A stretch of 64,000 nt of DNA from JAUMBM01 sp964441755 (GTDB taxonomy: Bacteria; Bacteroidota; Bacteroidia; Chitinophagales; Saprospiraceae): assembly GCA_964441755.1 (NCBI GenBank), contig CAYTVG010000001.1, forward strand, positions 372,001 to 436,000, read 5' to 3'. The position numbers and the translations under genes were made by a program. Below the pieces are notes generated by a model. That model saw only the letters and a list, made by a program, of their open reading frames with translations. It was not told where the DNA came from and made no database searches. Position 1 is the stretch's first letter; every line of letters starts with the position of its first letter. Positions 33,945 through 42,353 of this stretch are shown piece after piece.

Positions 33945-35123
33945 TTATGGATGTGTATACAATTGAATACAAAAACTGAGGGCGAAAACGATGATAGCGA
34001 TAATAACACCGATCATAAACACATTGTAGCACATGCGCAGCAGTTGAAATTTGCGCCCCAGAGACCGACCCAGGAAATAGAGATCTCTTTTGATAGCACT
34101 TTCGAGATTGGAATCCTGCTGCAATACCTGATCCATACCCGACTCAAATTCCTGCAGGCTCATGGCAAAAAAATTGCCAAAAAAGAACAAATTGGCCTGG
34201 CCGGCTGCTATGTCTTCCTGCTTGGTATAGCCCTGCATACGCATAGGCCGGGTAGCTAAGGTAGCAAAGATCATGGAACTCAGAGACGCCAGTAGAATAA
34301 TGACCAGTGCGGGCAGCATGTAGTTGTGTTGCAGCGTCTGGCTAAAACCCAGCGGCATGGCTATGGTAATGATGAGTGCATTGACGCTGAGCATCATATT
34401 GGCCTTGTTGTCAGCCAGATTACTCAGATCAATATGGTTGCGGAGGGCCGTTTTGAACATCATCTGCGCGCTGCGGCTGTTGACGATGCCGCCTGAGGTG
34501 CCGTCAGCAGCTTTTTTTTCTTTTTCCCCCGCTGTTTTTGATAAATCTTTGAGGAGTCGCTGGTTTTGGCGGCGAGCGTCATCGTAGCGTTCGCGAGCGG
34601 CATAGGTGAGGTATTGGTGATTTTTGAGAAACTGGTGATTAAGCTTGTACCATTGAGCCTGGGTATAAGATTCGTTGCGGAAAACGATCCACTCGTGGCG
34701 GAGCGTCTCAATAAAATTGACATAATCATTGCGTCCAAGGTGGCTTAGATCAGCATCTTTGACAATCTCGTGGAGTCTGTGTGAAGGAGGGGTTCCAAGA
34801 GCAGTAGCTTGTATACATTGCAGGACGGGCTGGATTCGGGCGGCGGGATAGCCATTAGCGGAGAGGAAGGTTTCAGCTATTTTGCAACTTTCCGCTTCGT
34901 GATTGTCGTAGCAATGGACGAAGCCCGTATCGTGAAAAAGCGCGGCCAGTTCCAGTGTTTCCAGATCATCATCGCTGATTCCCAATATTTTGCCAAGCAC
35001 AAGACATTCATCGCGCATGGACAGCGTATGTTCGAGATTGTGGTAGCGGTGGTCGGTCGTAAGTTGTTCGCGCAACAGACGAGCGATATAATTTTCGCTC
35101 AGCGTGATGATATGATTGGTCAT
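33945..35123 (-). CDS. HD phosphohydrolase fused to a Pycsar-effector-type (DUF5706/PycTM) membrane domain
   Basis: 392 residues. N-terminal HD domain: HNLEHTL (28-34), ALFHDTGF with H64/D65, and D123/D125 in VKDADLSHLG. A basic linker (KEKKAADGTS) leads to KTALRNHIDLSNLADNKANM (224-243) and two membrane helices (about 246-262 and 269-290), then a late helix (IGVIIAIIVFALSFCIQL). The second part is the DUF5706/PycTM effector, which in Pycsar phage defence responds to cCMP/cUMP by disrupting the membrane. HD domains cleave phosphoesters, so this one could remove or sense a nucleotide signal. No cyclase gene is adjacent on either side, so it is an orphan, as is common for this fusion in Bacteroidota. 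Confidence 0.82.
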   Translation of the reverse strand: MTNHIITLSENYIARLLREQLTTDHRYHNLEHTLSMRDECLVLGKILGISDDDLETLELAALFHDTGFVHCYDNHEAESCKIAETFLSANGYPAARIQPVLQCIQATALGTPPSHRLHEIVKDADLSHLGRNDYVNFIETLRHEWIVFRNESYTQAQWYKLNHQFLKNHQYLTYAARERYDDARRQNQRLLKDLSKTAGEKEKKAADGTSGGIVNSRSAQMMFKTALRNHIDLSNLADNKANMMLSVNALIITIAMPLGFSQTLQHNYMLPALVIILLASLSSMIFATLATRPMRMQGYTKQEDIAAGQANLFFFGNFFAMSLQEFESGMDQVLQQDSNLESAIKRDLYFLGRSLGRKFQLLRMCYNVFMIGVIIAIIVFALSFCIQLYTHP

Positions 35124-35186
35124 GGCCTGTATTTTCGTCGGCTTGTTGTGGGGTTAAGTAAAAGACCGCTTTACAGCCTGCGTCTA

Positions 35187-35321
35187 GCGTACGTTCGGGG
35201 CTTTTTCCGTGATTTTTTACTTTTTTCAATCAGATAGCGCTGGCTATGCTTCTTTAAAAACGCAAAAAGCGCGCGAAAAAATACGTTGGCTTTTGCCTCC
35301 GGCAGAAAATCCCGAATACGC
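35187..35321 (-). repeat. dispersed palindromic intergenic repeat, copy C
   Basis: 135 bp. On the minus strand it starts GCGTATTCGGGATTTTCTGCC and ends GGAAAAAGCCCCGAACGTACGC, with an interior TTGCGTTTTTAAAGAAGC equivalent to the CACGTTTTTGAAG block of copy A. It lies between hemB's 3' end and the HD-PycTM start. Confidence 0.6.
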
Positions 35322-35384
35322 TTTTAGGCAATTGCTGTACAGCCCACAAATATAACGGATAACTGCATATTTGTAGCAAAGGTG

Positions 35385-36377
35385 CTATTGTTGTGCGTAC
35401 CAGCGAGCATAATCTTTGGCCAGGTAGGTAAGGATGATGTCAGCACCGGCGCGGCGGATGCTGATCAGTGTTTCGGGCATTGCCCGCTGATAGTCCAGCC
35501 AGCCATGCCGGCAGGCGGCGAGCAGCATGGCACATTCACCACTCACGTGATAAGCAGCGACAGGCACATCGGAAATTTCTTTGATACTTCGGATGATATC
35601 AAGGTAGTGGAGAGCCGGCTTTACCATGAGCACATCCGCACCTTCCGCCAGGTCGAGGGAGGCTTCGCGTATGGCTTCGGTGCGGTTGGCGGGATCCATT
35701 TGATAGGTTTTTTTATCGGCGGGTATATCTTCGCCTTCACGCGGGGCACTATCGAGGGCAGCGCGGAAAGGACCATAGAAGGCGCTGGCATATTTGGCTG
35801 TATAGCTGAGAATGCCTGTATCAATATAACCTGCAGCATCCAGGTCTTCCCGCAGAGAGGCTACGCGACCGTCCATCATATCGCTGGGGCCGATCATATC
35901 AAAACCAGCCTCGGCCTGCGCCACTGCCATACGCCCGAGTATGGGGAGTGTTTCGTCATTGAGAATGCGGCCGCGGTCGACCAGTCCGTCATGGCCGTCA
36001 ATGTTGTAGGGATCCATGGCTACATCACTGATAAGCCAGCAGTCAGGAAATTGCTGTTTGATGGTACGGGCAGCCCTGAGGTAAAAATTGGCCGGATCAT
36101 AGCTGTAAGTAGCTGTCTTATCTTTCCAGTGGTCGGGAACTGCGGGGAAGAGGATAAAGCTTTTGATGCCCAGTTGCATACTTTCGTCAATTTCCCTGAG
36201 CAGCGCCTCCAGTCCCAGCCGGGCATGTCCGGGCAGTGAAGGGATTTCCTGCCGGGTGTTGCCGGGCTCAGCAGCAAGGAAGAGCGGCAGCACCAGGCTG
36301 GCCGGGCTCAGGTGCGTTTCCTGCACCATGGCGCGCAGGGCGGGGCTGCGGCGATTGCGGCGTGGACGAGATAGCAT
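35385..36377 (-). CDS. hemB: delta-aminolevulinic acid dehydratase (porphobilinogen synthase), Mg-type
   Basis: 330 residues from the ATG at 36377 (MLSRPRRNRRSPALR), the family length. It joins two 5-aminolevulinates into porphobilinogen for haem synthesis. Seen: SDMMDGRV, Schiff-base lysines in SYTAKYASAFYGPF and VLMVKPAL. The metal-site loop reads DVAMDPYNIDGHDG, with Asp replacing the Cys of Zn enzymes, so it is the Mg-dependent type. A -7-like TATATTTG lies at 36392-36399 (minus strand), unusually close to the start. Other hem genes are not here. Confidence 0.95.
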   Translation of the reverse strand: MLSRPRRNRRSPALRAMVQETHLSPASLVLPLFLAAEPGNTRQEIPSLPGHARLGLEALLREIDESMQLGIKSFILFPAVPDHWKDKTATYSYDPANFYLRAARTIKQQFPDCWLISDVAMDPYNIDGHDGLVDRGRILNDETLPILGRMAVAQAEAGFDMIGPSDMMDGRVASLREDLDAAGYIDTGILSYTAKYASAFYGPFRAALDSAPREGEDIPADKKTYQMDPANRTEAIREASLDLAEGADVLMVKPALHYLDIIRSIKEISDVPVAAYHVSGECAMLLAACRHGWLDYQRAMPETLISIRRAGADIILTYLAKDYARWYAQQ

Positions 36378-36464
36378 AGGTTTTTTTTCCGCAAATATAC
36401 ATGAAAATATAGTCAACATGGGGGGAAACGAATTGGGCTGCAAGCTGCAGCCCAACCCGTTTTC

Positions 36465-37715
36465 TTACAAACCCAGTGCCTGATCGAGATCGGCTATGAT
36501 GTCATCAGGATGCTCAACACCTATAGAAAGGCGCACAAGGCTTGGATTGATGCCCAAGCGTGTTTTGTCGGAAGGATCCATGCCTGCATGTGTCATGGTA
36601 GCAGGATGCTGCGCCAGGGACTCCGTGCTGCCCAGGCTCACCGCCAGTTTAACCAACTTAAGCCGGTTGAGGAAAGCAAAAGCAGCAGCCTCCCCTCCCG
36701 GGACCTCGAGGGATAGCATGGCACCTGGTCCGGTGCATTGCCGCTGATAAATTTCGTATGCACGCCCGTCGGAAGGCGTCAGCAGCCCGAGGTAATGCAC
36801 ATGCTGCACGCCTTGGCGCGAAGCCAGCCAGGCAGCAACAATGCTCGCGTTGCTGGCCTGCTTTTCCATGCGCAATGCCATGGTTTCCAGGCTTCGCAGC
36901 AGCAGCCAGCCCGTCCAGGCATCAGCCAGATTGCCGAGGAAGGTACGCAGTTCACGGATGGGCTTCATCAGTTCTTCGCTGCCCAGGCATGCGCCGGCGA
37001 TGAGATCGCTATGCCCGCCGATGTACTTGGTAGCCGAGTAGAGCACCAGGTCGGCACCATGCGCAAGCGGGTGCTGCCAAAGCGGGCCCATGTAAGTATT
37101 ATCGACCATGACCAGCACCCGTCGGGAAGCCGACGAAAATCGGTCGGCCAACTGTCGGCAGACAGCCAGGTCAAAAAGATCATTGGTGGGATTGGCAGGC
37201 GTTTCGATATAGACGATGGCCAGGCGGTCGGCCTTACCTGAGGCGTGCAGGCGGGCAGCTATGTCATCGGCAGTCTCCTCGGGTCTGAAGCCCATGATTT
37301 CAACGCCAAAGCGAGAAAGCACGTGTGACAGGTAGTGAATTGTACCACCATATAAAGGTTCTGAATGCAGGATGACATCACCCGGCTTTGCATAGGCTGT
37401 CAGTGCTGTGGTGATAGCAGCCATGCCGCTGTTGAATACCGTACAGGCTTCTGAGCGATCCCACAGACACAGTCGATTTTCGAGGATCTCGAGATCGGGA
37501 TGGTTGAGGCGGCTGTAGATCAGACCCGGTTTTTCACCCGCTGCCGGCTGCCGCAAGCCATAGGCAAGTTCAAAATAAGCTTTACCTTCCTCTGCTGTGC
37601 GAAAAACGAAGGTAGACGTCTGAAAAATGGGACACTTGATGGCACCTTCCGACCAGTCGGGCCGATAGCCGTAGGACATCATCAGGCTGGCAGGGTGCAT
37701 GTTTTGTTCTTGCAT
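36465..37715 (-). CDS. cystathionine gamma-synthase/methionine gamma-lyase-family PLP enzyme
   Basis: 416 residues. PLP lysine in LYSATKYIGGHSDL, the phosphate/Tyr motif IYSRLNHPDLEILE, VFNSGMAAITTAL and VDNTYMGPLWQHP are all typical of the Cys/Met-metabolism PLP family; SLGSTESLAQHPATMTH is the substrate end. Members include methionine gamma-lyase, cystathionine gamma-lyase and gamma-synthase; the residues seen do not settle which. It is divergent from an Lrp/AsnC regulator with 176 bp between, so it is the probable regulatory target and a sulfur-amino-acid role is likely. hemB follows at 87 bp. Confidence 0.88.
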   Translation of the reverse strand: MQEQNMHPASLMMSYGYRPDWSEGAIKCPIFQTSTFVFRTAEEGKAYFELAYGLRQPAAGEKPGLIYSRLNHPDLEILENRLCLWDRSEACTVFNSGMAAITTALTAYAKPGDVILHSEPLYGGTIHYLSHVLSRFGVEIMGFRPEETADDIAARLHASGKADRLAIVYIETPANPTNDLFDLAVCRQLADRFSSASRRVLVMVDNTYMGPLWQHPLAHGADLVLYSATKYIGGHSDLIAGACLGSEELMKPIRELRTFLGNLADAWTGWLLLRSLETMALRMEKQASNASIVAAWLASRQGVQHVHYLGLLTPSDGRAYEIYQRQCTGPGAMLSLEVPGGEAAAFAFLNRLKLVKLAVSLGSTESLAQHPATMTHAGMDPSDKTRLGINPSLVRLSIGVEHPDDIIADLDQALGL

Positions 37716-37832
37716 ACTTGTTTTATTTGGCAGGTCATGAAAATATATAACACATGCTCAAAAATAAGTACTTGGTGGATTATTCTGTTTGGCGGGCAAT
37801 TTTTTAGAAAATAAACATTATATTGTAACTAA

Positions 37833-37851
37833 TTTAGAAAAACAATCTAAA
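37833..37851. promoter_or_regulatory. candidate Lrp operator
   Basis: Inverted repeat TTTAGA (37833-37838), 7-bp A-rich spacer, TCTAAA (37846-37851), 41 bp before the Lrp start; a second TTTTTAGAAAA lies at 37801. AT-rich short palindromes of this size are typical Lrp/AsnC sites, and it sits between the divergent genes. Confidence 0.35.
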
Positions 37852-37891
37852 ATGAGCGAATGTCAGTTCGCCTTTCAGAAAAGCATTCTTC

Positions 37892-38356
37892 ATGCGTGCA
37901 TTAGACGAGACGGATCTTCAGTTGCTGGCCCTACTCCAGCAGGATGCTAAGTTGACCCATAAAGAACTAGCTGATCGGCTGTTTCTGAGTACGACGCCTG
38001 TTTTTGAGCGCATTAAGCGCCTTGAGCGGGAGGGTACGATACGCGGCTACGTGGCAGTGGTGGAGCGCACCCGGCTGGGGTTGGGGCTTATGGCCTTTTG
38101 TGATGTATCACTGGAGGCACACCAGCAGTCGTATCTGTTGCAGTTCGAGGAGGGGGTCCGCGCCTTGCCGGAGGTGATTGCCTGCTATCACATAGCAGGA
38201 CAGTTCGATTACCTGCTGCAGGTGGTAGTGCCTGATATGGCTGCTTACCAACGGTTTATTACCCAAAAGCTGGCAGCGCTGGCGCACATCGGGCGGGTAC
38301 AGAGCTCATTTGTGATGACAGAGATTAAGCAGGAGCATCGCCTGCCGTTGTTGTAG
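37892..38356 (+). CDS. Lrp/AsnC-family transcriptional regulator
   Basis: 154 residues. Helix-turn-helix LTHKELADRLFLSTTPVFERIKRLEREG (recognition helix STTPVFERIKRL) followed by the RAM ligand-binding domain (VIACYHIAGQFDYLLQVVV, QSSFVMTEIK). Such proteins sense amino acids and control adjacent transport or metabolic genes. Divergent from the gamma-lyase-family gene, which it probably controls in response to methionine or a related amino acid (inference). Confidence 0.92.
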   Translation: MRALDETDLQLLALLQQDAKLTHKELADRLFLSTTPVFERIKRLEREGTIRGYVAVVERTRLGLGLMAFCDVSLEAHQQSYLLQFEEGVRALPEVIACYHIAGQFDYLLQVVVPDMAAYQRFITQKLAALAHIGRVQSSFVMTEIKQEHRLPLL

Positions 38357-38483
38357 CGGGTGTCTATATAGCTGTTGGGCGACGGCCAGCCGGATCATCA
38401 GGCTGTACCGCTATGACCATTTTTTTGATGTGCTTTTGGGAGAGGTTGTTGGTGTCTTACCACAGGATTGGTATGTATTTATT

Positions 38484-38891
38484 TTATGACCACTCTTTTT
38501 CGGTGCGGAAGACCGTTCCTTTGAAAAGAGCGACGAGCTGTCCTTCGGCATTGGAGACTTCGACCCGGTAGACAGCGATTCGGCTGCCGAGGTGCTCTTC
38601 GGTGGCGGTGGCGGTGATGAGGTCGCCTGTGCGGAGGGGGCGGGTGTGAGAGATAGACGTTTCGACCGATACCGCTTGTCGGCCGCGGCTGTTGGACGCA
38701 AATGCCAGGGCGCTGTCTGCGAGGGCATAGGTGATGCCTCCGTGAGCAATACCAAAGCCGTTGAGCATTTCGGGGCGTATGCTCATACGCAGTATGCAGC
38801 GTCCCAGACCATCTTCGATTCGTTCAATGCCTAGCCACTGACTAAAGGCATCGGCGGCCATCATCTGATCGGTAATCTGTGCTGGTGTCAT
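38484..38891 (-). CDS. PaaI-family hotdog thioesterase
   Basis: 135 residues from the ATG at 38891 (MTPAQITDQMM); the longer ORF has a 60-residue low-complexity extension with no family support. LNGFGIAHGGITYALADSALAFASN holds the hotdog helix and the catalytic Asp region of PaaI thioesterases, which hydrolyse phenylacetyl-CoA derivatives in phenylacetate breakdown. No paa genes are in the window, so the substrate is unproved. It follows the glycosyltransferase/thioesterase region; the 128 bp before the Lrp 3' end are empty. Confidence 0.85.
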   Translation of the reverse strand: MTPAQITDQMMAADAFSQWLGIERIEDGLGRCILRMSIRPEMLNGFGIAHGGITYALADSALAFASNSRGRQAVSVETSISHTRPLRTGDLITATATEEHLGSRIAVYRVEVSNAEGQLVALFKGTVFRTEKEWS

Positions 38892-39074
38892 AGTGTAAAA
38901 ATATGCAGCAGGTGAAAAGTTGGCACGCGGCTGTGCCGGTGCGCCAGCATAAAAGTAGCATTTTACCGGCAGTATTGGCGAGGCTTGGGAGCCTTTTATT
39001 TCGCTGTGCAAGGGCGCAAAAAAAGCATGAAGATTCTCGCGGGCGGCATCAGCCGCTGAGGGAAATGCCACACT

Positions 39075-40208
39075 TTACGCTGTCCCTCTTTTTTTCCAAA
39101 CAACAGGTAGCGGCAGCCAAGCTGCCAGGCCCAGCAGGGCGATATAGAGGATATGGAGGGGTTCTGTAAGCCAAAACCAGCGCATGGACTGAGGCTGATG
39201 CAGGCTGTGTGTGGCTGTCCGGAGGAAAAAATAGTCGCTGATGTATTTAATGGCCAACGCGCCTATGCCGGCCAGGGGCGCCAGCAGAAGGGCAAGTATG
39301 ACCGACCATGAAAATAAAAACACAAATCCTTGAAAAGCAACTAGTTTGTAGTCTGTGTAGGCGGCCGTCTTAGCGGCCCAGCGCAGGCGCTGCTGCCACA
39401 GGCTGTGCCAGCTTAGCTGTGGCGCTGTCGTAGCTGTAGCGGCCGGGCCGGGTATAAAACCAATACGTGCATGGCCGTCTTTGAGGATTTTTTGCAAGAG
39501 GAGCACATCGTCGCCGGAGGCGATGTGGTCGATGCCGGCATAGCCGCCTACGCGCTCGAAGAGTGCGCGGGAAAATGCCATATTGGCTCCGTTGGCAAGC
39601 ATGGGGTGGCCGGCACTGCAGGCGGCTCCGGTGAGGAGCATGGTGCCGGCCAGGTCCAGCGCCTGAAAACTTGTGAGCAGGTGGCCCGTGTCTCGTATGC
39701 GTACGGCTGCACCCAGGAAAGTATAGCCCTGCTGCCAGGCAGCAGCCATGCCAGCCAGCCAGCCGGGTGGCAGCTCACAGTCGGCATCGGTGGTGACAAT
39801 CAGCTCGCCTGCCGATTGCGCAATGCCCCAGCTGAGGGCTGCCTTTTTATAAGAAGCCAGCCTGCGTCCTTGCAGGTGGCTGGCCAGCGACAACAGGCGC
39901 AGCCTGGGGTCATCCATAAATTGCCTTACAATGGCGGCAGTACCGTCTTCCGAATGGTCATCGATGATCCAAAAGGTTGCCTTATCGGCTGGATATTGTT
40001 GCTTCAGCAGCGAATCAATGCAGGCGGGCAGCAGTAATTCTTCATTGCGGGCGGCAATTATTACGTCTATGTGCGGCAGTGGTGGTGTGGGTGGGAGCAT
40101 TTTCCACAGCGGTAGCCGACGCCAGTAGTACACGATGACTGCGAGCAGGGTTGCGTAGGCTAGAGCGCCTGCAACCGGGAGGTATGCAACAGGAAAGAGC
40201 GCGGACAC
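39075..40208 (-). CDS. family 2 glycosyltransferase, membrane-bound
   Basis: 377 residues from GTG at 40208, which overlaps the upstream gene's TAG by one base (TAGTG). An N-terminal membrane helix is followed by the GT-A domain: IDVIIAARNEELLLPAC, WIIDDHSEDGT, VTTDADCELPPGW (DxD), GDDVLLLQK and the QQRLRW motif, then three C-terminal membrane helices. The Q-x-x-R-W motif suggests processive or polyprenyl-type transfer, as in ceramide or hyaluronan-like enzymes. Acceptor unknown. The upstream small membrane protein is co-translated. Confidence 0.88.
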   Translation of the reverse strand: MSALFPVAYLPVAGALAYATLLAVIVYYWRRLPLWKMLPPTPPLPHIDVIIAARNEELLLPACIDSLLKQQYPADKATFWIIDDHSEDGTAAIVRQFMDDPRLRLLSLASHLQGRRLASYKKAALSWGIAQSAGELIVTTDADCELPPGWLAGMAAAWQQGYTFLGAAVRIRDTGHLLTSFQALDLAGTMLLTGAACSAGHPMLANGANMAFSRALFERVGGYAGIDHIASGDDVLLLQKILKDGHARIGFIPGPAATATTAPQLSWHSLWQQRLRWAAKTAAYTDYKLVAFQGFVFLFSWSVILALLLAPLAGIGALAIKYISDYFFLRTATHSLHQPQSMRWFWLTEPLHILYIALLGLAAWLPLPVVWKKRGTA

Positions 40209-40702
40209 TAACGGTCAAAAAGCTGGTCGTATCGATTGTCGTCCTGCCTCGGCTGTGTGTCTGCCTGTAGTTTTTCGGAGGTATCGAGGGTTCGCGTCTC
40301 CAGTTCTTCATAGTCAACCTGCTCTGACTCCCGGGAGTAGCTGCCTGACCGATAAGGGTCGCTATTCGCTGTTTGCGCCATTTTTTTGAAAAGCAGCGCC
40401 TTGAAAAAGAGCCATGCAATGACAATCGGGAAGGCAAGCAACGTAAGCGCCAGCCGGAATAATCCGCTGGGCCAGTGGCGACGGAAGGATTGGACCAACC
40501 CCTGGAAGTAATCAAGCACAACGCGGTAGTTGATGACTAAGGTAGCTATAAACAGAACGGGGGCAGCGTACAACAATAGTTTGATCGCCAGACCAACAGC
40601 CATAAAGAGGAGGTAGATAATGCCTGCAGTGATGAGCAGGGCGATAATCATGCCGAGAGGGTTGCCGGAGCTGCGATAAGAAAATACTCTGTTCGAGTTC
40701 AT
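40208..40702 (-). CDS. small membrane protein co-translated with a glycosyltransferase
   Basis: 164 residues from the ATG at 40702 (MNSNRVFSYRSS). Two or three membrane helices (about 20-40, 42-58, 85-105) precede a charged, probably cytosolic tail (SESEQVDYEELETRTLDTSE). Its stop shares a base with the glycosyltransferase start. No family recognised. Confidence 0.65.
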   Translation of the reverse strand: MNSNRVFSYRSSGNPLGMIIALLITAGIIYLLFMAVGLAIKLLLYAAPVLFIATLVINYRVVLDYFQGLVQSFRRHWPSGLFRLALTLLAFPIVIAWLFFKALLFKKMAQTANSDPYRSGSYSRESEQVDYEELETRTLDTSEKLQADTQPRQDDNRYDQLFDR

Positions 40703-40901
40703 ATAAAAAGAGTTAATGAAAGCAGTCTTACCATTGGCAGGTAAGGTAAAAAACATATACAATGCAACCGATTAGGCTGTCAAACAGTTCTATGATAGCA
40801 AGATTGGTTCGACCAATGTATACAAATATGGGATAATTGTCGTTTTTTTACGATCAAAATATCGTGGCTGCAATCATTATTTTCACTTTTACTTTGTAAA
40901 T

Positions 40902-42266
40902 ATGTTCAAGATAAGCCTTAGGCGAGTAGGCGTCGTGGCCTTTATGGCTGTTGCCTCGCTGGCCAGCGCACAACAGACCGTGTCCGTGGGGGTGCAGATG
41001 CAACACTGTGCAACGCCTCCCAAGCTGTATACCTTTGATGGCCTGCAGTTTAAAGAAGTACAGCAGGCAGTAGGTGATGCTGCGAGGTATCGGTTTGATT
41101 TTCAAGGAAGAGAGCATAAGTTTTACTATGTAGGTACAGATCCGAATACGCACACGCCCATGATTTTGGGTGCGGAGGACAACGTTCAGCTGGTGGGCGA
41201 CTGCAACAACGGGCGGGCTATTGCCATCAGTGGTTCGCCAATCAACGAGCAGTATAACTCGCTCAAGGCTGAGTTTGGGCGTCTCAATGGTATGGCGCAG
41301 CAGGCTTCCATGGCTTATCGGGCAGCGATGAGCAACCCGGCAGCTATGCCGCAGGCGGTACAGTCATTGGGTAAGGTCGATGTATTGCGCCAGCAGCTGC
41401 TCGACTCACTGCAGCGTACCAACCCCTTTTTGGCGCGGGTCGCAGCGCTCAATACCTATCTGAGCTTCCCCAATCACGGACAGGGTCGGTATCCGGGCGA
41501 ACTTGAATACTTTGCCGCAGAATTTTTCCGCTTTGTCAACTGGCAGGATGATGGTTACAATCACTTGCCCTGGGTGTTTGAGTCCTTCAAATCCTACACA
41601 GCGACCTTATCTGATGTGCCCAATTTGCCGGAACAGTTGCTGACCAAGTTTTTGGAAAAATCACTGGAGACTATACCGATGGGCAGTGGAGCGCGCCGGA
41701 TGGCACTGGCAGGCATGATGACGACGCTGGAGTCCAAAAACAGCCCTTCTTTTGTTGCTGTTGCGGAGCGTTTCATTAAAGAGTACGGAGCCAACTATCC
41801 CGACGCGGCCAATGCTTTGCGCGGGGATATTCAGCGTATTGGCGGAATGCGTGAGGGAGCCCTGGCACCCGATTTTACGCAAAAGACACCCGAAGGAACG
41901 GATCTCAGCTTGTCGGATTTGCGGGGTAAGGTAGTACTCATCGATTTTTGGGCGAGCTGGTGCGGGCCTTGTCGTCGTGAAAATCCATACGTGGTGCAGT
42001 TATATAACCAGTATAAAGATAAAGGCTTCGAGATATTAGGTGTGAGTCTGGATCGCAACCGGGAGAGCTGGTTGCAGGCTATCAAGGACGATAACCTGAC
42101 GTGGAAACACGTAAGCGACCTCCAATTCTGGCAAAATGCCGCTGCCAAATTGTATGGTGTGAGTTCCATTCCGCATACGGTGCTTATCGACCGCGAGGGT
42201 AAGATCATCGCCCGTGGGTTGCGCAGTGCGGAATTGTCGCAATTGCTGCCAGAGGTATTGGATTGA
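40902..42266 (+). CDS. periplasmic TlpA/ResA-type thioredoxin-fold protein
   Basis: 454 residues. Signal peptide (VGVVAFMAVASLASA), an N-terminal beta-rich region, a helical middle, and a C-terminal AhpC/TSA-TlpA domain with WASWCGPCRRENP and cis-Pro SIPHTVLID. Such proteins reduce or isomerise disulfides in the periplasm; the large N-terminal part is common in Bacteroidota and may bind a partner. The gene begins after an AT-rich leader and ends in a tandem pair of hairpins shared with the converging TPR gene. Confidence 0.87.
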   Translation: MFKISLRRVGVVAFMAVASLASAQQTVSVGVQMQHCATPPKLYTFDGLQFKEVQQAVGDAARYRFDFQGREHKFYYVGTDPNTHTPMILGAEDNVQLVGDCNNGRAIAISGSPINEQYNSLKAEFGRLNGMAQQASMAYRAAMSNPAAMPQAVQSLGKVDVLRQQLLDSLQRTNPFLARVAALNTYLSFPNHGQGRYPGELEYFAAEFFRFVNWQDDGYNHLPWVFESFKSYTATLSDVPNLPEQLLTKFLEKSLETIPMGSGARRMALAGMMTTLESKNSPSFVAVAERFIKEYGANYPDAANALRGDIQRIGGMREGALAPDFTQKTPEGTDLSLSDLRGKVVLIDFWASWCGPCRRENPYVVQLYNQYKDKGFEILGVSLDRNRESWLQAIKDDNLTWKHVSDLQFWQNAAAKLYGVSSIPHTVLIDREGKIIARGLRSAELSQLLPEVLD

Positions 42267-42278
42267 TGCAGCTATTGT

Positions 42279-42302
42279 TTTTGCTTTTTGCAAAAAGCAA
42301 AA
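42279..42302. terminator. 24-bp perfect palindrome, first of a tandem pair
   Basis: TTTTGCTTTTTG / CAAAAAGCAAAA with no loop, 12 bp after the TlpA stop. Confidence 0.6.
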
Positions 42303-42311
42303 CATTCTTGC

Positions 42312-42352
42312 CGGGCGTTATTTCGCTGCCAAAGGCAGCGAAATAACGCCCG
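42312..42352. terminator. 19-bp perfect hairpin, second of a tandem pair
   Basis: Arms 42312-42330 and 42334-42352 (CGGGCGTTATTTCGCTGCC and its complement), loop AAA; ends one base before the TPR gene's stop on the minus strand. Confidence 0.7.
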
Positions 42353-42353
42353 A

